A stretch of DNA of 64,000 bases from NCBI GenBank assembly GCA_026988355.1, contig JALSLK010000091.1:25462-89461 (forward strand), written 5' to 3'. Numbering within the stretch: position 1 is the stretch's first letter; every line of letters starts with the position of its first letter. The DNA comes from Flavobacteriaceae bacterium. GTDB lineage: Bacteria > Bacteroidota > Bacteroidia > Flavobacteriales > Flavobacteriaceae. The position numbers were made by a program, and so were the translations under genes. The notes under the pieces were generated by a model. It made no database searches, was not told where the DNA came from, and saw only the letters and a list, made by a program, of their open reading frames with translations. This document shows positions 46,556 through 55,276 of the stretch, piece after piece.

Positions 46556-47422
46556 TTAACTTCCTTTATATGTTGCATATCCATACGGATTAAGTAATAA
46601 TGGCACATGATAATGCTCGTGATTGGTCACAATAAACTCAATACAGACTTTTGGATAAAACCCTTCTTGATTCGTATTTTTATAATACGCTGCTGTATCA
46701 AAAACCATTTGATAATTTCCTGATGGCACATTTTTTCCTGCTGGTAATAAATCGGCAATTCGTCCATCGCTATTGGTAATTCCAATCGCTATTGGTTTCC
46801 ATGTATTATTACGGAATTCATTCATGGCAATTAGTATATTTTTTCCTGGAATTCCTGTAGTTGTATCTAGAACATGTGTGGTAATATAACTTCGTAAATC
46901 GGTGTTTTCTTGTAAATTCGTTATTAATTTCACTAAACGAATGACGCTTATTTTATGCTGTTCCGCCATAGCAATATGCAATTCGTCTTTCACATCGTTT
47001 TGTAACCTCATTTTAATTATCTGTAACATTTCGTAAGCAGACTTTCCACTTGCACTTACAATAAATATATAACCAAATTTGGCGAGATAGTTTGCATTTG
47101 CTTTGGCTAATTCTTGTAAAACCTCGTCGTCTGCATCTGCTACTTTTGCTTGTTCGTTATTTGCCCATTTTTTTGTGTTGGCAAATTTTTTACGAAGGCT
47201 ATTTACATCGCCAATTTGTGGATGCCCTTTAAAGGCATCTTTCCAATCCGATTCTGAACATTGTGTATACCAAATAGATGCAACTTCAATAATCAATTTA
47301 TCGGTGGAAGAAAATGGCATTTTTGCAATAACCTTTTCAATCCATCCTTTAGAGACACAACATTTTTCTAATGCGTTGTATGCTTTTTCTTTGGATAAAT
47401 TATTAAATTCTTTAAAATTCAT
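46556..47422 (-). CDS. OHCU decarboxylase fused to 5-hydroxyisourate hydrolase
   Basis: A 288-residue fusion of two consecutive enzymes of urate breakdown. Residues 1-165 are 2-oxo-4-hydroxy-4-carboxy-5-ureidoimidazoline decarboxylase (UraD): AFKGHPQIGDV holds the catalytic His, and the C-terminal FGYIFIVSASGKSAYEMLQIIKMRL is characteristic. Residues about 172-288 are the transthyretin-like HIU hydrolase (HVLDTTTGIPGKNI with the first His, and C-terminal HYHVPLLLNPYGYATYKGS); the family ending YRGS appears here as YKGS. HIU hydrolase acts before UraD in the pathway although it is C-terminal here. The start is 152 bases behind puuD, with a large REP-like hairpin in that gap. Confidence 0.95.
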   Translation of the reverse strand: MNFKEFNNLSKEKAYNALEKCCVSKGWIEKVIAKMPFSSTDKLIIEVASIWYTQCSESDWKDAFKGHPQIGDVNSLRKKFANTKKWANNEQAKVADADDEVLQELAKANANYLAKFGYIFIVSASGKSAYEMLQIIKMRLQNDVKDELHIAMAEQHKISVIRLVKLITNLQENTDLRSYITTHVLDTTTGIPGKNILIAMNEFRNNTWKPIAIGITNSDGRIADLLPAGKNVPSGNYQMVFDTAAYYKNTNQEGFYPKVCIEFIVTNHEHYHVPLLLNPYGYATYKGS

Positions 47423-47478
47423 TGTATATTTTTTTACTTTTCTATCTTTCCTTTTTTGGATGTTTTTTTATTATTCTT

Positions 47479-47533
47479 CTCGATACTATTTTTATTCGTT
47501 ACCACTACACTACGAAAAATAACTCGATGTGAC
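47479..47533. repeat. REP-like inverted repeat inside the purine operon
   Basis: CTCGATACTATTTTTATTCGT (47479-47499, arm split by a few mismatches) and ACGAAAAATAACTCGAT (47512-47528, followed by GTGAC) form an imperfect hairpin in the 152-base space between puuD and the uraD fusion. The GTCACATCGAG end resembles REP-like intergenic repeats of flavobacteria. It could be an mRNA processing or stabilising element. Confidence 0.55.
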
Positions 47534-47574
47534 GTGTTTTAAAAATTCACTTTTTACACCTAACTCAAAACGCA

Positions 47575-48969
47575 TCATTTTTTCAACTGCTGATTAAACC
47601 AACATGCAATAATATCTCGTTCTTCTTGTGTCATTTTAGTTTGATTTGCAAACGGCATATTTTTACTAACCACTACACGTTGAAATATTTTATTTTTTAA
47701 ATTTAATATCTGTTCTTCGGTATCATATTTTACACCATTTGGTGCTACTTTCCATACTTTATCTGTTGGTTTACTCGAATGGCAAGTCACACATCGATTC
47801 TGAATAATTGCATGTACTTCTGTTGTAGTTACTTGCTCTTCGCAGCCTTCCGATTTTATTGTTGGTGCTGTTACATAAGCTGCTGCCAATAACATTAAAA
47901 TGGATATTGGAAAAACCCAAATGGACAATTGTTCTTTTTCTCTTAAATTCAAATAGTGCTTTACTCCTGCACTTCCAAAGGTAATAATTAATAATACGAG
48001 CCATTGGTAGGTATGTCCAAAGGTACTCGGAAAGTGATTGCTAATCATTACAAACAATACTGGCAATGTAAAATAATTATTGGTGTACGAACGTATAAAT
48101 GCGGCTTTACCATCTTCTGGATTTGGTTGTTCGCCTTTTAAAGCTGCTGCTACCATTCGTTTTTGTCCTGGAATAATAACAAAAAATACATTTGCTGCCA
48201 TTAACGTTCCTAATAAAGCTCCAAAGTGAATGTACGCTGCTCTTCCGCTAAATACTTGCGAATAAAACCATGCAAAAAAGACCACAAACAAAAGCATGGA
48301 AATAATAAATGCAATTTTATTGGTAATACGTTTACAAAATTGGTCGTAAACAATCCAACCAACAATAAAAGAAATACTACTTATTCCAATGGCTTGAAAT
48401 GGCGTTAAATCCAAAACATTGGTGTCGATTAAATAGGATTTCGCATTAAAATAATAGACGATCATCAATAATGTAAAACCTGATAACCATGTAAAATACG
48501 CTTCGTATTTAAACCAATGTAAATCTTTTGGTATTTTTTTTGGCGCCAATTTATATTTCTCAACATAGTAAAATCCGCCACCGTGTACTGCCCAAAGATT
48601 TCCAGCCAATTCGTTACGTACATCTTTGGTTCTATTTAATGCATTCTCTAAAAATACAAAATAGAAGGATGCTCCAATCCAAGCGATTCCGAATGTAATA
48701 TGAATCCATCGTACAAAAAGATTTAACCATTGAAAAAAGTGACTTTCATAAACCGTATTTTTTACAAAAAAATAGTAGATGACACTCGCGCCAATAATGG
48801 CAATTGAAACGACTAAAGTATAGACGACATTCTGCTTGTACTTTATTTTTAGCAACAAACTTTCGTCTTCATTTGCAACAGCTTCTTTGCGTTTATGATG
48901 TAATTTATACGTCATTACACTTACTGCTACCATGGCGATTAACCAGCTAATTAATGCAACTATTCCCAT
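47575..48969 (-). CDS. puuD: Membrane-bound urate hydroxylase PuuD with cytochrome c domain
   Basis: Membrane urate oxidase that forms 5-hydroxyisourate while passing electrons to the respiratory chain instead of to oxygen as soluble uricase does. The 464-residue protein has about eight to nine transmembrane helices (first at about 1-20, then 50-70, 85-107 and on to 360); WIHITFGIAWIGASFYFVFLE holds a conserved His/Trp helix, and WAVHGGGFYYVEKYKLAP is typical of the family. The C-terminal domain (about 375-464) is a class I cytochrome c with the haem motif CVTCH and the Met ligand in NMPFANQTKMT. It lies 5 bases after alc. This combination defines PuuD, so the call is firm. Confidence 0.95.
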   Translation of the reverse strand: MGIVALISWLIAMVAVSVMTYKLHHKRKEAVANEDESLLLKIKYKQNVVYTLVVSIAIIGASVIYYFFVKNTVYESHFFQWLNLFVRWIHITFGIAWIGASFYFVFLENALNRTKDVRNELAGNLWAVHGGGFYYVEKYKLAPKKIPKDLHWFKYEAYFTWLSGFTLLMIVYYFNAKSYLIDTNVLDLTPFQAIGISSISFIVGWIVYDQFCKRITNKIAFIISMLLFVVFFAWFYSQVFSGRAAYIHFGALLGTLMAANVFFVIIPGQKRMVAAALKGEQPNPEDGKAAFIRSYTNNYFTLPVLFVMISNHFPSTFGHTYQWLVLLIITFGSAGVKHYLNLREKEQLSIWVFPISILMLLAAAYVTAPTIKSEGCEEQVTTTEVHAIIQNRCVTCHSSKPTDKVWKVAPNGVKYDTEEQILNLKNKIFQRVVVSKNMPFANQTKMTQEERDIIACWFNQQLKK

Positions 48970-48974
48970 CTTTT

Positions 48975-49973
48975 TTATGCTTTAATTGTTCCTATCATAC
49001 GCAATCTACTAATTCCTCCATCTGGATAAATTTTTAATTTTATATGTGTAATTGCTTCGTTTGTTTCTATTTTTTCTGTTTCGAAATAATGCTCTTGGTG
49101 TGCTGTTAATTTCTGCTTGTTTAGCAATGGTTTCCACAAAACTGTATTATTCATTACCTCCTCATCGTTTGTAGAAATACAATAATCAATAGCACAACTA
49201 TCTGGATAATTACCTTTAAAGTGATGTGTATCTACTATTATTTTTTGAATAACGCCTGGATGTCCTAATTTTAAAATTACCCAATCTTCGTTATTTGGCG
49301 TTCTATTTCGTTTGGTTTCCCAACCATCGCCCATATCTTTCCCTTTGGTTGGCGAAATAAGGTTATCCATCGCACTAAAAAACATATCGTTACAACACAA
49401 TGCTTTTCCGCAATTGGTTACCAATAGCAAATCCATTGTTTCGTTTTCGGAAACGGTTTGCCAGTTTTTATATACGTTTCCATATACTCGAAATCGCGCC
49501 ACTCCTCCATCTGGATAAATATGTAGGCGAATATGGGTATATACTTTGTCAGAATTAATTTCAAAAAAATGTTGTGATCCTGGTTCTAATGGCGATTTTT
49601 CTAATATTTCATCCCATTCTAACTCATCGGCTTTACTCCAATCTTCGATATTTTCTTCTAAATATATGGCTTCGACAGATGCAAAGGGCGGATGATTTCC
49701 TAAAAAGTGATTTGTATCAATATCAAATCCTTTTACTGTACCTTCTGCACCTAATTTAAGTATTGCCCAATCGTGTCCTAAAGTTCTTTTTCTTCGCGAT
49801 TCCCAACCGTCCATCCACTTTCCTCTTTCGGTATATTTACCTTCGATAAAAACACCTCTTCCTTCTTTTATTAAATTTTCTTTTTCCGCAAAAAAATCAT
49901 CTGTTGCGTATACTACTTTTCCTCCTATTTTCTCCGATGCTAAATCGATGTATTTTTGTAATCTTTCTTTCAT
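48975..49973 (-). CDS. alc: Allantoicase
   Basis: Hydrolyses allantoate to ureidoglycolate and urea. The 332-residue product shows the twin allantoicase domains: the first (residues about 15-165) with KWMDGWESRRKRTLGHDWAILKLG and GFDIDTNHFLGNHPP, the second (about 185-330) with DMGDGWETKRNRTPNNEDWVILKLG and DTHHFKGNYPDS. The repeated sequence shows the internal duplication. It is 11 bases after allB and 5 bases before puuD in a tight operon. Confidence 0.97.
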   Translation of the reverse strand: MKERLQKYIDLASEKIGGKVVYATDDFFAEKENLIKEGRGVFIEGKYTERGKWMDGWESRRKRTLGHDWAILKLGAEGTVKGFDIDTNHFLGNHPPFASVEAIYLEENIEDWSKADELEWDEILEKSPLEPGSQHFFEINSDKVYTHIRLHIYPDGGVARFRVYGNVYKNWQTVSENETMDLLLVTNCGKALCCNDMFFSAMDNLISPTKGKDMGDGWETKRNRTPNNEDWVILKLGHPGVIQKIIVDTHHFKGNYPDSCAIDYCISTNDEEVMNNTVLWKPLLNKQKLTAHQEHYFETEKIETNEAITHIKLKIYPDGGISRLRMIGTIKA

Positions 49974-49984
49974 TTTAATACTTC

Positions 49985-51328
49985 CTAAAAATTTGTTTTT
50001 ACTAATAATTTACCTCCTTTTAATATATTTAATCTCCCATTTTCTACAACGTGATTTCCATTTACAAAAGTATGCATTATTTTTCCTTTTAATTGACGGT
50101 TTATATATGGTGTTGCTTTGTGTTTATGTTCTATTATTTCTGTGGTAACTTTAAACGATTCTGAAGGATTCCATACACAAATATCGGCATCAAAACCTAC
50201 TTTTAATTTTCCTTTGCTAGTTTCTAATCCTAAAAATTTTGCTGGTTTTTCTGTTAATAACGGAATCATTTGTGCTAATGTTAAACCATATTCTAAACCT
50301 GCCGTCCAAATTACAGGTAAGGTAAATTGCAAACCAGCAATTCCGCCCCAAGCTTCAAAATAATTTCCTTCTTTTATTTTTTTTATTTCTGGTGGTGCTG
50401 GTGAATGGTCGGAACCTAAAAAATTAAATTCGTTATTTAGTAATCCTTTCCACAATTTATCTCTATTGGATTTTTCTCTAATTGGTGGTGCGCATTTATA
50501 TATTGGCGATGCTTCTGGTATTTCTTCGGCATTAAAATACAAGTAATGTGGACAGGTTTCTACGGTTAATTTATCGGTTGTTTCTTTTTGTTTGTTTATG
50601 ATTTCAAATCCTTTGGCTGTTGCCAGATGTACTATATGTACTTTGATATCGTATTTTTTTTGTACTTCTAATGCTAATTTTATGGCATTTACTTCCCAAC
50701 AATCTGGTCTGGATGTTAAATATTCTTTGTAAGATTTCGGATTTTCTACCTTTGGCACATTGCTGTCACTCAACTCACAATGTAATAATAATGGTAAGTC
50801 ATATTTTGCAAGAATTGGTGCAATTTTTTCTAAATCTGCTTTGGTAATATTCGGAAATTCATCGATACCAGAATGTGTTAAAAATCCTTTGATTCCAAAT
50901 ACGCCTTCTTGAATTAGTTTTTCAATATCTTTTTCATTATTTGGTATTACGCCTCCATAAAAACCACAATTTACATGTAATTTTTCTTTGGTTGCTTCTT
51001 TTTTTATTTGAAATGCTTTTGCATTTGTAGTAACTGGATTGGAATTTAATGGCATTTCTATTAAACTGGTTACGCCTCCTTTTGCTGCTGCTTTTGTTGC
51101 CGTTTCGAAACCTTCCCAATGTGTTCGTCCTGGTTCATTAATATGTACATGCGCATCTATTATTCCTGGCATCACAATTGCATCGTTACAATTGATAAAT
51201 GGTATGGTTGCTTTTTCTTTTTTACCGGTATAAATCTGATAAATTTTACTTGCTTTTATATGAATTGTAGCTTCTTGAAAACTCGTTTTTATCCAACATT
51301 TTGTACTATATATTAATTGCTCTTTCAT
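49985..51328 (-). CDS. allB: Allantoinase
   Basis: Hydrolyses the ring of allantoin to give allantoate. A 447-residue amidohydrolase with the binuclear metal site: HxH in PGIIDAHVHINEPGR, the bridging Lys in GVFGIKGFLTHSG, His ligands in LLLHCELSDS and HIVHLATAKG, and the catalytic Asp in LGSDHSPAPP. Close relatives are dihydropyrimidinase and dihydroorotase; the EMPLNSNP segment and the neighbours alc and xdhB favour allantoinase. Gap to xdhB is 13 bases. Confidence 0.93.
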   Translation of the reverse strand: MKEQLIYSTKCWIKTSFQEATIHIKASKIYQIYTGKKEKATIPFINCNDAIVMPGIIDAHVHINEPGRTHWEGFETATKAAAKGGVTSLIEMPLNSNPVTTNAKAFQIKKEATKEKLHVNCGFYGGVIPNNEKDIEKLIQEGVFGIKGFLTHSGIDEFPNITKADLEKIAPILAKYDLPLLLHCELSDSNVPKVENPKSYKEYLTSRPDCWEVNAIKLALEVQKKYDIKVHIVHLATAKGFEIINKQKETTDKLTVETCPHYLYFNAEEIPEASPIYKCAPPIREKSNRDKLWKGLLNNEFNFLGSDHSPAPPEIKKIKEGNYFEAWGGIAGLQFTLPVIWTAGLEYGLTLAQMIPLLTEKPAKFLGLETSKGKLKVGFDADICVWNPSESFKVTTEIIEHKHKATPYINRQLKGKIMHTFVNGNHVVENGRLNILKGGKLLVKTNF

Positions 51329-51341
51329 GTTTCTCTTTAAA

Positions 51342-53591
51342 TTATTTATACAAACTCAACAGTACTTTTTCTGGTGTGTATGGCGCATGGAATTGTAATT
51401 TATGTTTCGGATTAAATACTTTTATGGCATGCTGTATGGCAAAATAGGCTCCTATTCCATACATTAATGGCGGTTCTCCTACAGCTTTCGATTTTAATAT
51501 TGCCATTTCGTTTCCTTGGGTTTCTAACGGAATTATTTCTACTTTTTTTGCTGCCGAAAATACGTCTGGCACTTTGTAGGTAGATAATGCATTAGATAAT
51601 AATCGTCCGTCTTTTCCATAAGCGATTTCTTCTATTGTCATCCAGCCAATTCCTTGTGCTAATGCGCCTTCTACCTGACCAATATCAATGCCTAAATTCA
51701 TACTTTTTCCGAAATCGTGTACTATTTTTACAGCATCTATTTCGTAGGTGCCTCTCATACAATCTACGGTTACTTGTGTTATTGCCGTTCCGTATACATG
51801 ATATGCAAACGGATGTCCTTTCTCTTTGGTTTTATCAAAATGAATAGTTGGTGTGGCATAATGTGCATTTTCGGTTAATGCTACTCGTTTTAGCATGGCT
51901 GCTGCAATTACTTCTTCCCAAGAAATGGCTACGTCTTCTTTTGTAGCAAAAACGACATCTTCTTTAAATACGATATGTTCTATATTCGCATTTAACAGGT
52001 TTGCTGCTATAACTTTTAATCGTTCTATTAATGCTTTACAGGCTTTTAATACTGCTTTTCCGTTTAAATCTGCCGTTGCACTTGCTGCGGACGGTGAGGT
52101 ATTGGCTACTCGTGTAGTATTGGTGGTTTCTAGTTTTACTTTGTTTGGCGAAATTCCGAGTGTTTGTGATGCTACTTGCAGCATTTTTGTATTGACACTT
52201 TGCCCCATTTCTACAGCTCCTGTACTTACTCCTACACTTCCATCTTGGTATATATGTATCAATGCTCGTGCATGATTCATTGGTGTGTTGGTAAAGGATA
52301 TTCCGAATGTAATTGGCATTAACGAAATTCCTTTTTTATAATTGGTATTTGCTGCATTAAATTTGGCTGTTTCGCTTTCTATTTTCTCTAGGTTGAATTG
52401 TTTTTTTGCTGTATTCCACGTATTTTTCATTTCTACTTTCGTAGCGATTTGTCCGTAGGAAAATGTATCATTTTCTACCAATAAATTTGCTTCTTGAATT
52501 ATTTTTTTATCTATTTTTAGAGCATCTGCTGCTCTTGCAATTGCCGATTCTATGACAAACATACCTTGCGGCCCTCCAAATCCTCTAAAAGCGGTGTTTG
52601 GCGGCAAGTTGGTTTTACAACTGTGTACGATACTGCTTACATTTGGTATGTAGTAACTATTGGTTGCATGAAATAAGGTTCGCTCTGCTATGGCTGGCGA
52701 CAAATCTGCTGCTGCTCCTGAGTTTTGCAAAAATTCGACTTCGTAAGCTATTATTTTTAAATGTTCGTCTAGTCCTATTTTATAGGTAGAATCGTAAGGA
52801 TGTCGTTTTCCTGTCATTCGCAAATCGTCGTGGCGATTTAAAATATATTTTACTGGTTTTTTTAATTGTTGTACTGCTACTGCTGCCATTACTGCCCAAG
52901 GTGTTGCTTGATCTTCTTTTCCTCCAAAACCTCCTCCTAATCGAATGACGTCTATTTCTATTTTATGCATGGAGACGCCTAATACTTGCGCTACCATTTT
53001 CTGTACAGATGTTGGTCCTTGTGTGGATGATGTTATTTTTATGTTGCCATTTTCCATTGGTACGGCATAAGCTCCTTGTGTTTCTAGGTACAAATGTTCT
53101 TGTCCGTTACTAAATGTATTTCCTTCAAAAATGTGTTTGCATTTTTTTAATGCTTCGTTGGCGTTTCCTAAGCGAAAGGATCTTGGCGCATTGATAAAAC
53201 TTCCTTTTTCTTTGGCTTCTCTTGCTGTTGTAATTATTGGTAATTCTTCGATTTCTATTTCGATTAGTGCTCTTGCTTTTTTTGCAATTGCTTCTGTTTC
53301 GGCCACGATAAATGCGATTGGTTGTCCCCAAAAATGCACTTCTTCTTCTGCCCATAATGGTTCGTCTGGAATAATTCCTCCTATTTGATTTTTTCCTAAT
53401 ATATCTTTGTATGTAAATATTTTTATTACGCCTTCAAGCGCTTCCGCAATAGCGTAATTTATCGAACTAATTTTACCGTGTGCTTTTGGAGAATCGAATA
53501 CCAATCCGTACAAAGTATCTTGTCTGGTTATGATGTCATCTACAAATAAGGATTCGCCTCGTAGATGTGTGTATGAATCTATATTTTTCAT
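51342..53591 (-). CDS. xdhB: Xanthine dehydrogenase, molybdopterin-binding subunit
   Basis: The 749-residue catalytic subunit that hydroxylates hypoxanthine and xanthine to urate. Cofactor and substrate motifs are in place: GQEHLYLETQ, RLGGGFGGKE (molybdopterin-contacting Gly and substrate Glu), NTAFRGFGGPQGMFV (substrate Arg region), and SKAVGEPPLMYGIGAYFA with the catalytic base Glu. It follows the FeS/FAD subunit gene after 40 bases, so the enzyme is of the two-subunit bacterial XdhA/XdhB type. Confidence 0.97.
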   Translation of the reverse strand: MKNIDSYTHLRGESLFVDDIITRQDTLYGLVFDSPKAHGKISSINYAIAEALEGVIKIFTYKDILGKNQIGGIIPDEPLWAEEEVHFWGQPIAFIVAETEAIAKKARALIEIEIEELPIITTAREAKEKGSFINAPRSFRLGNANEALKKCKHIFEGNTFSNGQEHLYLETQGAYAVPMENGNIKITSSTQGPTSVQKMVAQVLGVSMHKIEIDVIRLGGGFGGKEDQATPWAVMAAVAVQQLKKPVKYILNRHDDLRMTGKRHPYDSTYKIGLDEHLKIIAYEVEFLQNSGAAADLSPAIAERTLFHATNSYYIPNVSSIVHSCKTNLPPNTAFRGFGGPQGMFVIESAIARAADALKIDKKIIQEANLLVENDTFSYGQIATKVEMKNTWNTAKKQFNLEKIESETAKFNAANTNYKKGISLMPITFGISFTNTPMNHARALIHIYQDGSVGVSTGAVEMGQSVNTKMLQVASQTLGISPNKVKLETTNTTRVANTSPSAASATADLNGKAVLKACKALIERLKVIAANLLNANIEHIVFKEDVVFATKEDVAISWEEVIAAAMLKRVALTENAHYATPTIHFDKTKEKGHPFAYHVYGTAITQVTVDCMRGTYEIDAVKIVHDFGKSMNLGIDIGQVEGALAQGIGWMTIEEIAYGKDGRLLSNALSTYKVPDVFSAAKKVEIIPLETQGNEMAILKSKAVGEPPLMYGIGAYFAIQHAIKVFNPKHKLQFHAPYTPEKVLLSLYK

Positions 53592-53631
53592 ATTTTTGAA
53601 CTGCTATTCCGAAATTTCGGAAGCGTTTTTT

Positions 53632-55038
53632 TTAATTGGTTAGACTTGGTAAATCAATTTGCTCTGGATATAAGGTTACAAAATGTGCAAAGAACAGTTG
53701 CCTTGCTAACAATCGTTTGTATATATTGGTTCCTCTCACATCGCTTATTGGTGCTATTTCGGATTGCAGTACTTTTTCTGCTTCTTTTACCGTTGCTATA
53801 TTTATCGTTTTCCCTTTTAAATAGGCATTCGTTTTTACCAAAAATTTTGGTATTGCTGCTACACCTCCAATCGAAATATTTGCTACGGTTATGGTATTTT
53901 CTTTTACGGTTATTTTTGCTGCAGAATTAACACTTGCGATATCTAAATGTGTTCGTTTACTCACTTTTTCAAAATTGAATTTGGTATCTTTATCTGGAAT
54001 TTCAAAAGATATGGCTGTAAGGATTTCTTCTTTTTGTAAATCGTATTTTTTATAGTCTTGATGAAATTCTTGAAAGGGTATTTCTCGTTCGGTTTCGCCT
54101 AAAATATGTAAGGTACTATTTAAGGCTAAAAAGAATATAGACATGTCTCCTATTGGCGATGCGTTTACAAAATTTCCGCCGAGCGTTCCCATATTTCGGA
54201 TTTGTTCTGAGGATACTAATTTTAAATATGCTTTTAGTTTTGGAAATATTTTTTGAAGGCTTTCGTTTTCTGCGATTTCGGTTACCGTTGTACTTGCTCC
54301 TAATTTACATCTATTTTCTTCTATGGCAATTCCTTTTAGTATGGTTATTTCTCCTACTAAGTTTACGTTTCCTTCGGACAATGCGTCTGCTTGTCTTACA
54401 TATAAATCGGTTCCATTTGCTACAAAGTTTCCTTCTGTTCTGTTTAACCAAGCTCTAAAGTTTATCTTTTTTAACTTTTCTGGAATTGACGAGAAATAAT
54501 CTGGAATAAATCCTTCTCGTATTAACTCTGCTAATTGTTTTGACTGTTGAATTGTAGCTAACTTTGCTTCCAAGTCATTGGTTGCTTTTTCTATAGATTT
54601 ATATCCTGTACATCTACAAATATTACCACTTATGGCTTCTGTGCATGTATTCGTATTTGTATTTTCTACCATTTTTAACGCAAATCCTGTCATAGAAACT
54701 ACAAAGCCTGGAGTACAAAACCCGCATTGTGTGGCAAAATTATCTGCCATAACTTGCTGTGCTACATTCAACTTTTTTTCTAGATTTATTCCTTCTATGG
54801 TTACGATATGTTTTCCGTTTGCATTTCCTAATGGCGAAATACAGGAAGTGATACTTTGGTATGTTACCTCTTCTTTTTCTAACGTTCCTACTAAGACGGT
54901 ACAAGCACCACAATCTCCTTCTCTACATCCAATTTTTGTTCCTTTCAATCGGTTGTTTTCTCGTATAAAGTCCAATAATGTCATTCCTGATTTTTCAAAA
55001 AGACGTATTGGTTTATTATTTAATATAAATTCTATCAT
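53632..55038 (-). CDS. xdhA: Xanthine dehydrogenase, FeS/FAD subunit
   Basis: The 468-residue electron-transfer subunit. Residues 1-80 form the plant-ferredoxin-type 2Fe-2S domain (CREGDCGACTVLVG), 85-155 the all-helical 2Fe-2S domain (QCGFCTPGFVVSM and GNICRCTGYKSIEKA), and about 190-460 the FAD domain (FVANGTDLYVR, then IRNMGTLGGNFVNASPIGD). The start ATG at 55038 is chosen; the longer frame from 55089 adds 17 residues outside the family. First gene of the purine operon; no convincing promoter was found in the 238 bases before it. Confidence 0.95.
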   Translation of the reverse strand: MIEFILNNKPIRLFEKSGMTLLDFIRENNRLKGTKIGCREGDCGACTVLVGTLEKEEVTYQSITSCISPLGNANGKHIVTIEGINLEKKLNVAQQVMADNFATQCGFCTPGFVVSMTGFALKMVENTNTNTCTEAISGNICRCTGYKSIEKATNDLEAKLATIQQSKQLAELIREGFIPDYFSSIPEKLKKINFRAWLNRTEGNFVANGTDLYVRQADALSEGNVNLVGEITILKGIAIEENRCKLGASTTVTEIAENESLQKIFPKLKAYLKLVSSEQIRNMGTLGGNFVNASPIGDMSIFFLALNSTLHILGETEREIPFQEFHQDYKKYDLQKEEILTAISFEIPDKDTKFNFEKVSKRTHLDIASVNSAAKITVKENTITVANISIGGVAAIPKFLVKTNAYLKGKTINIATVKEAEKVLQSEIAPISDVRGTNIYKRLLARQLFFAHFVTLYPEQIDLPSLTN

Positions 55039-55249
55039 AAGTAAGGTGCAAGGTAAGAATTCTGTTGGAAATACGGAGAGATGTTGCATGAAAAATGTTA
55101 TATCGAAATGTTGGTTGTTGGATTATATGTTTTGTGTTCTTTTCATAAAATGTTTTAATATACGCCTCTCTAAGCTTCAAAAAAAAGTAGTTCTGTTTTA
55201 GAAAAACTTTTTTACATGACAAAATGTATTTCTTTTCAATTTGAATATT

Positions 55250-55257
55250 TACTTTTG
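55250..55257 (+). promoter_or_regulatory. Probable -7 element of the pseudouridine synthase gene
   Basis: TACTTTTG matches TAnnTTTG 20 bases before the GTG at 55277; no clear TTG lies in the -33 position. Confidence 0.35.
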
Positions 55258-55276
55258 CTGTTCTAAAAAATGATTC

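Noticed and set aside
53636..54458. Several long plus-strand frames opposite xdhA
   Set aside because: They lie antisense to the conserved FAD domain, have biased Leu/Phe composition and no family resemblance; the minus-strand gene explains the region.
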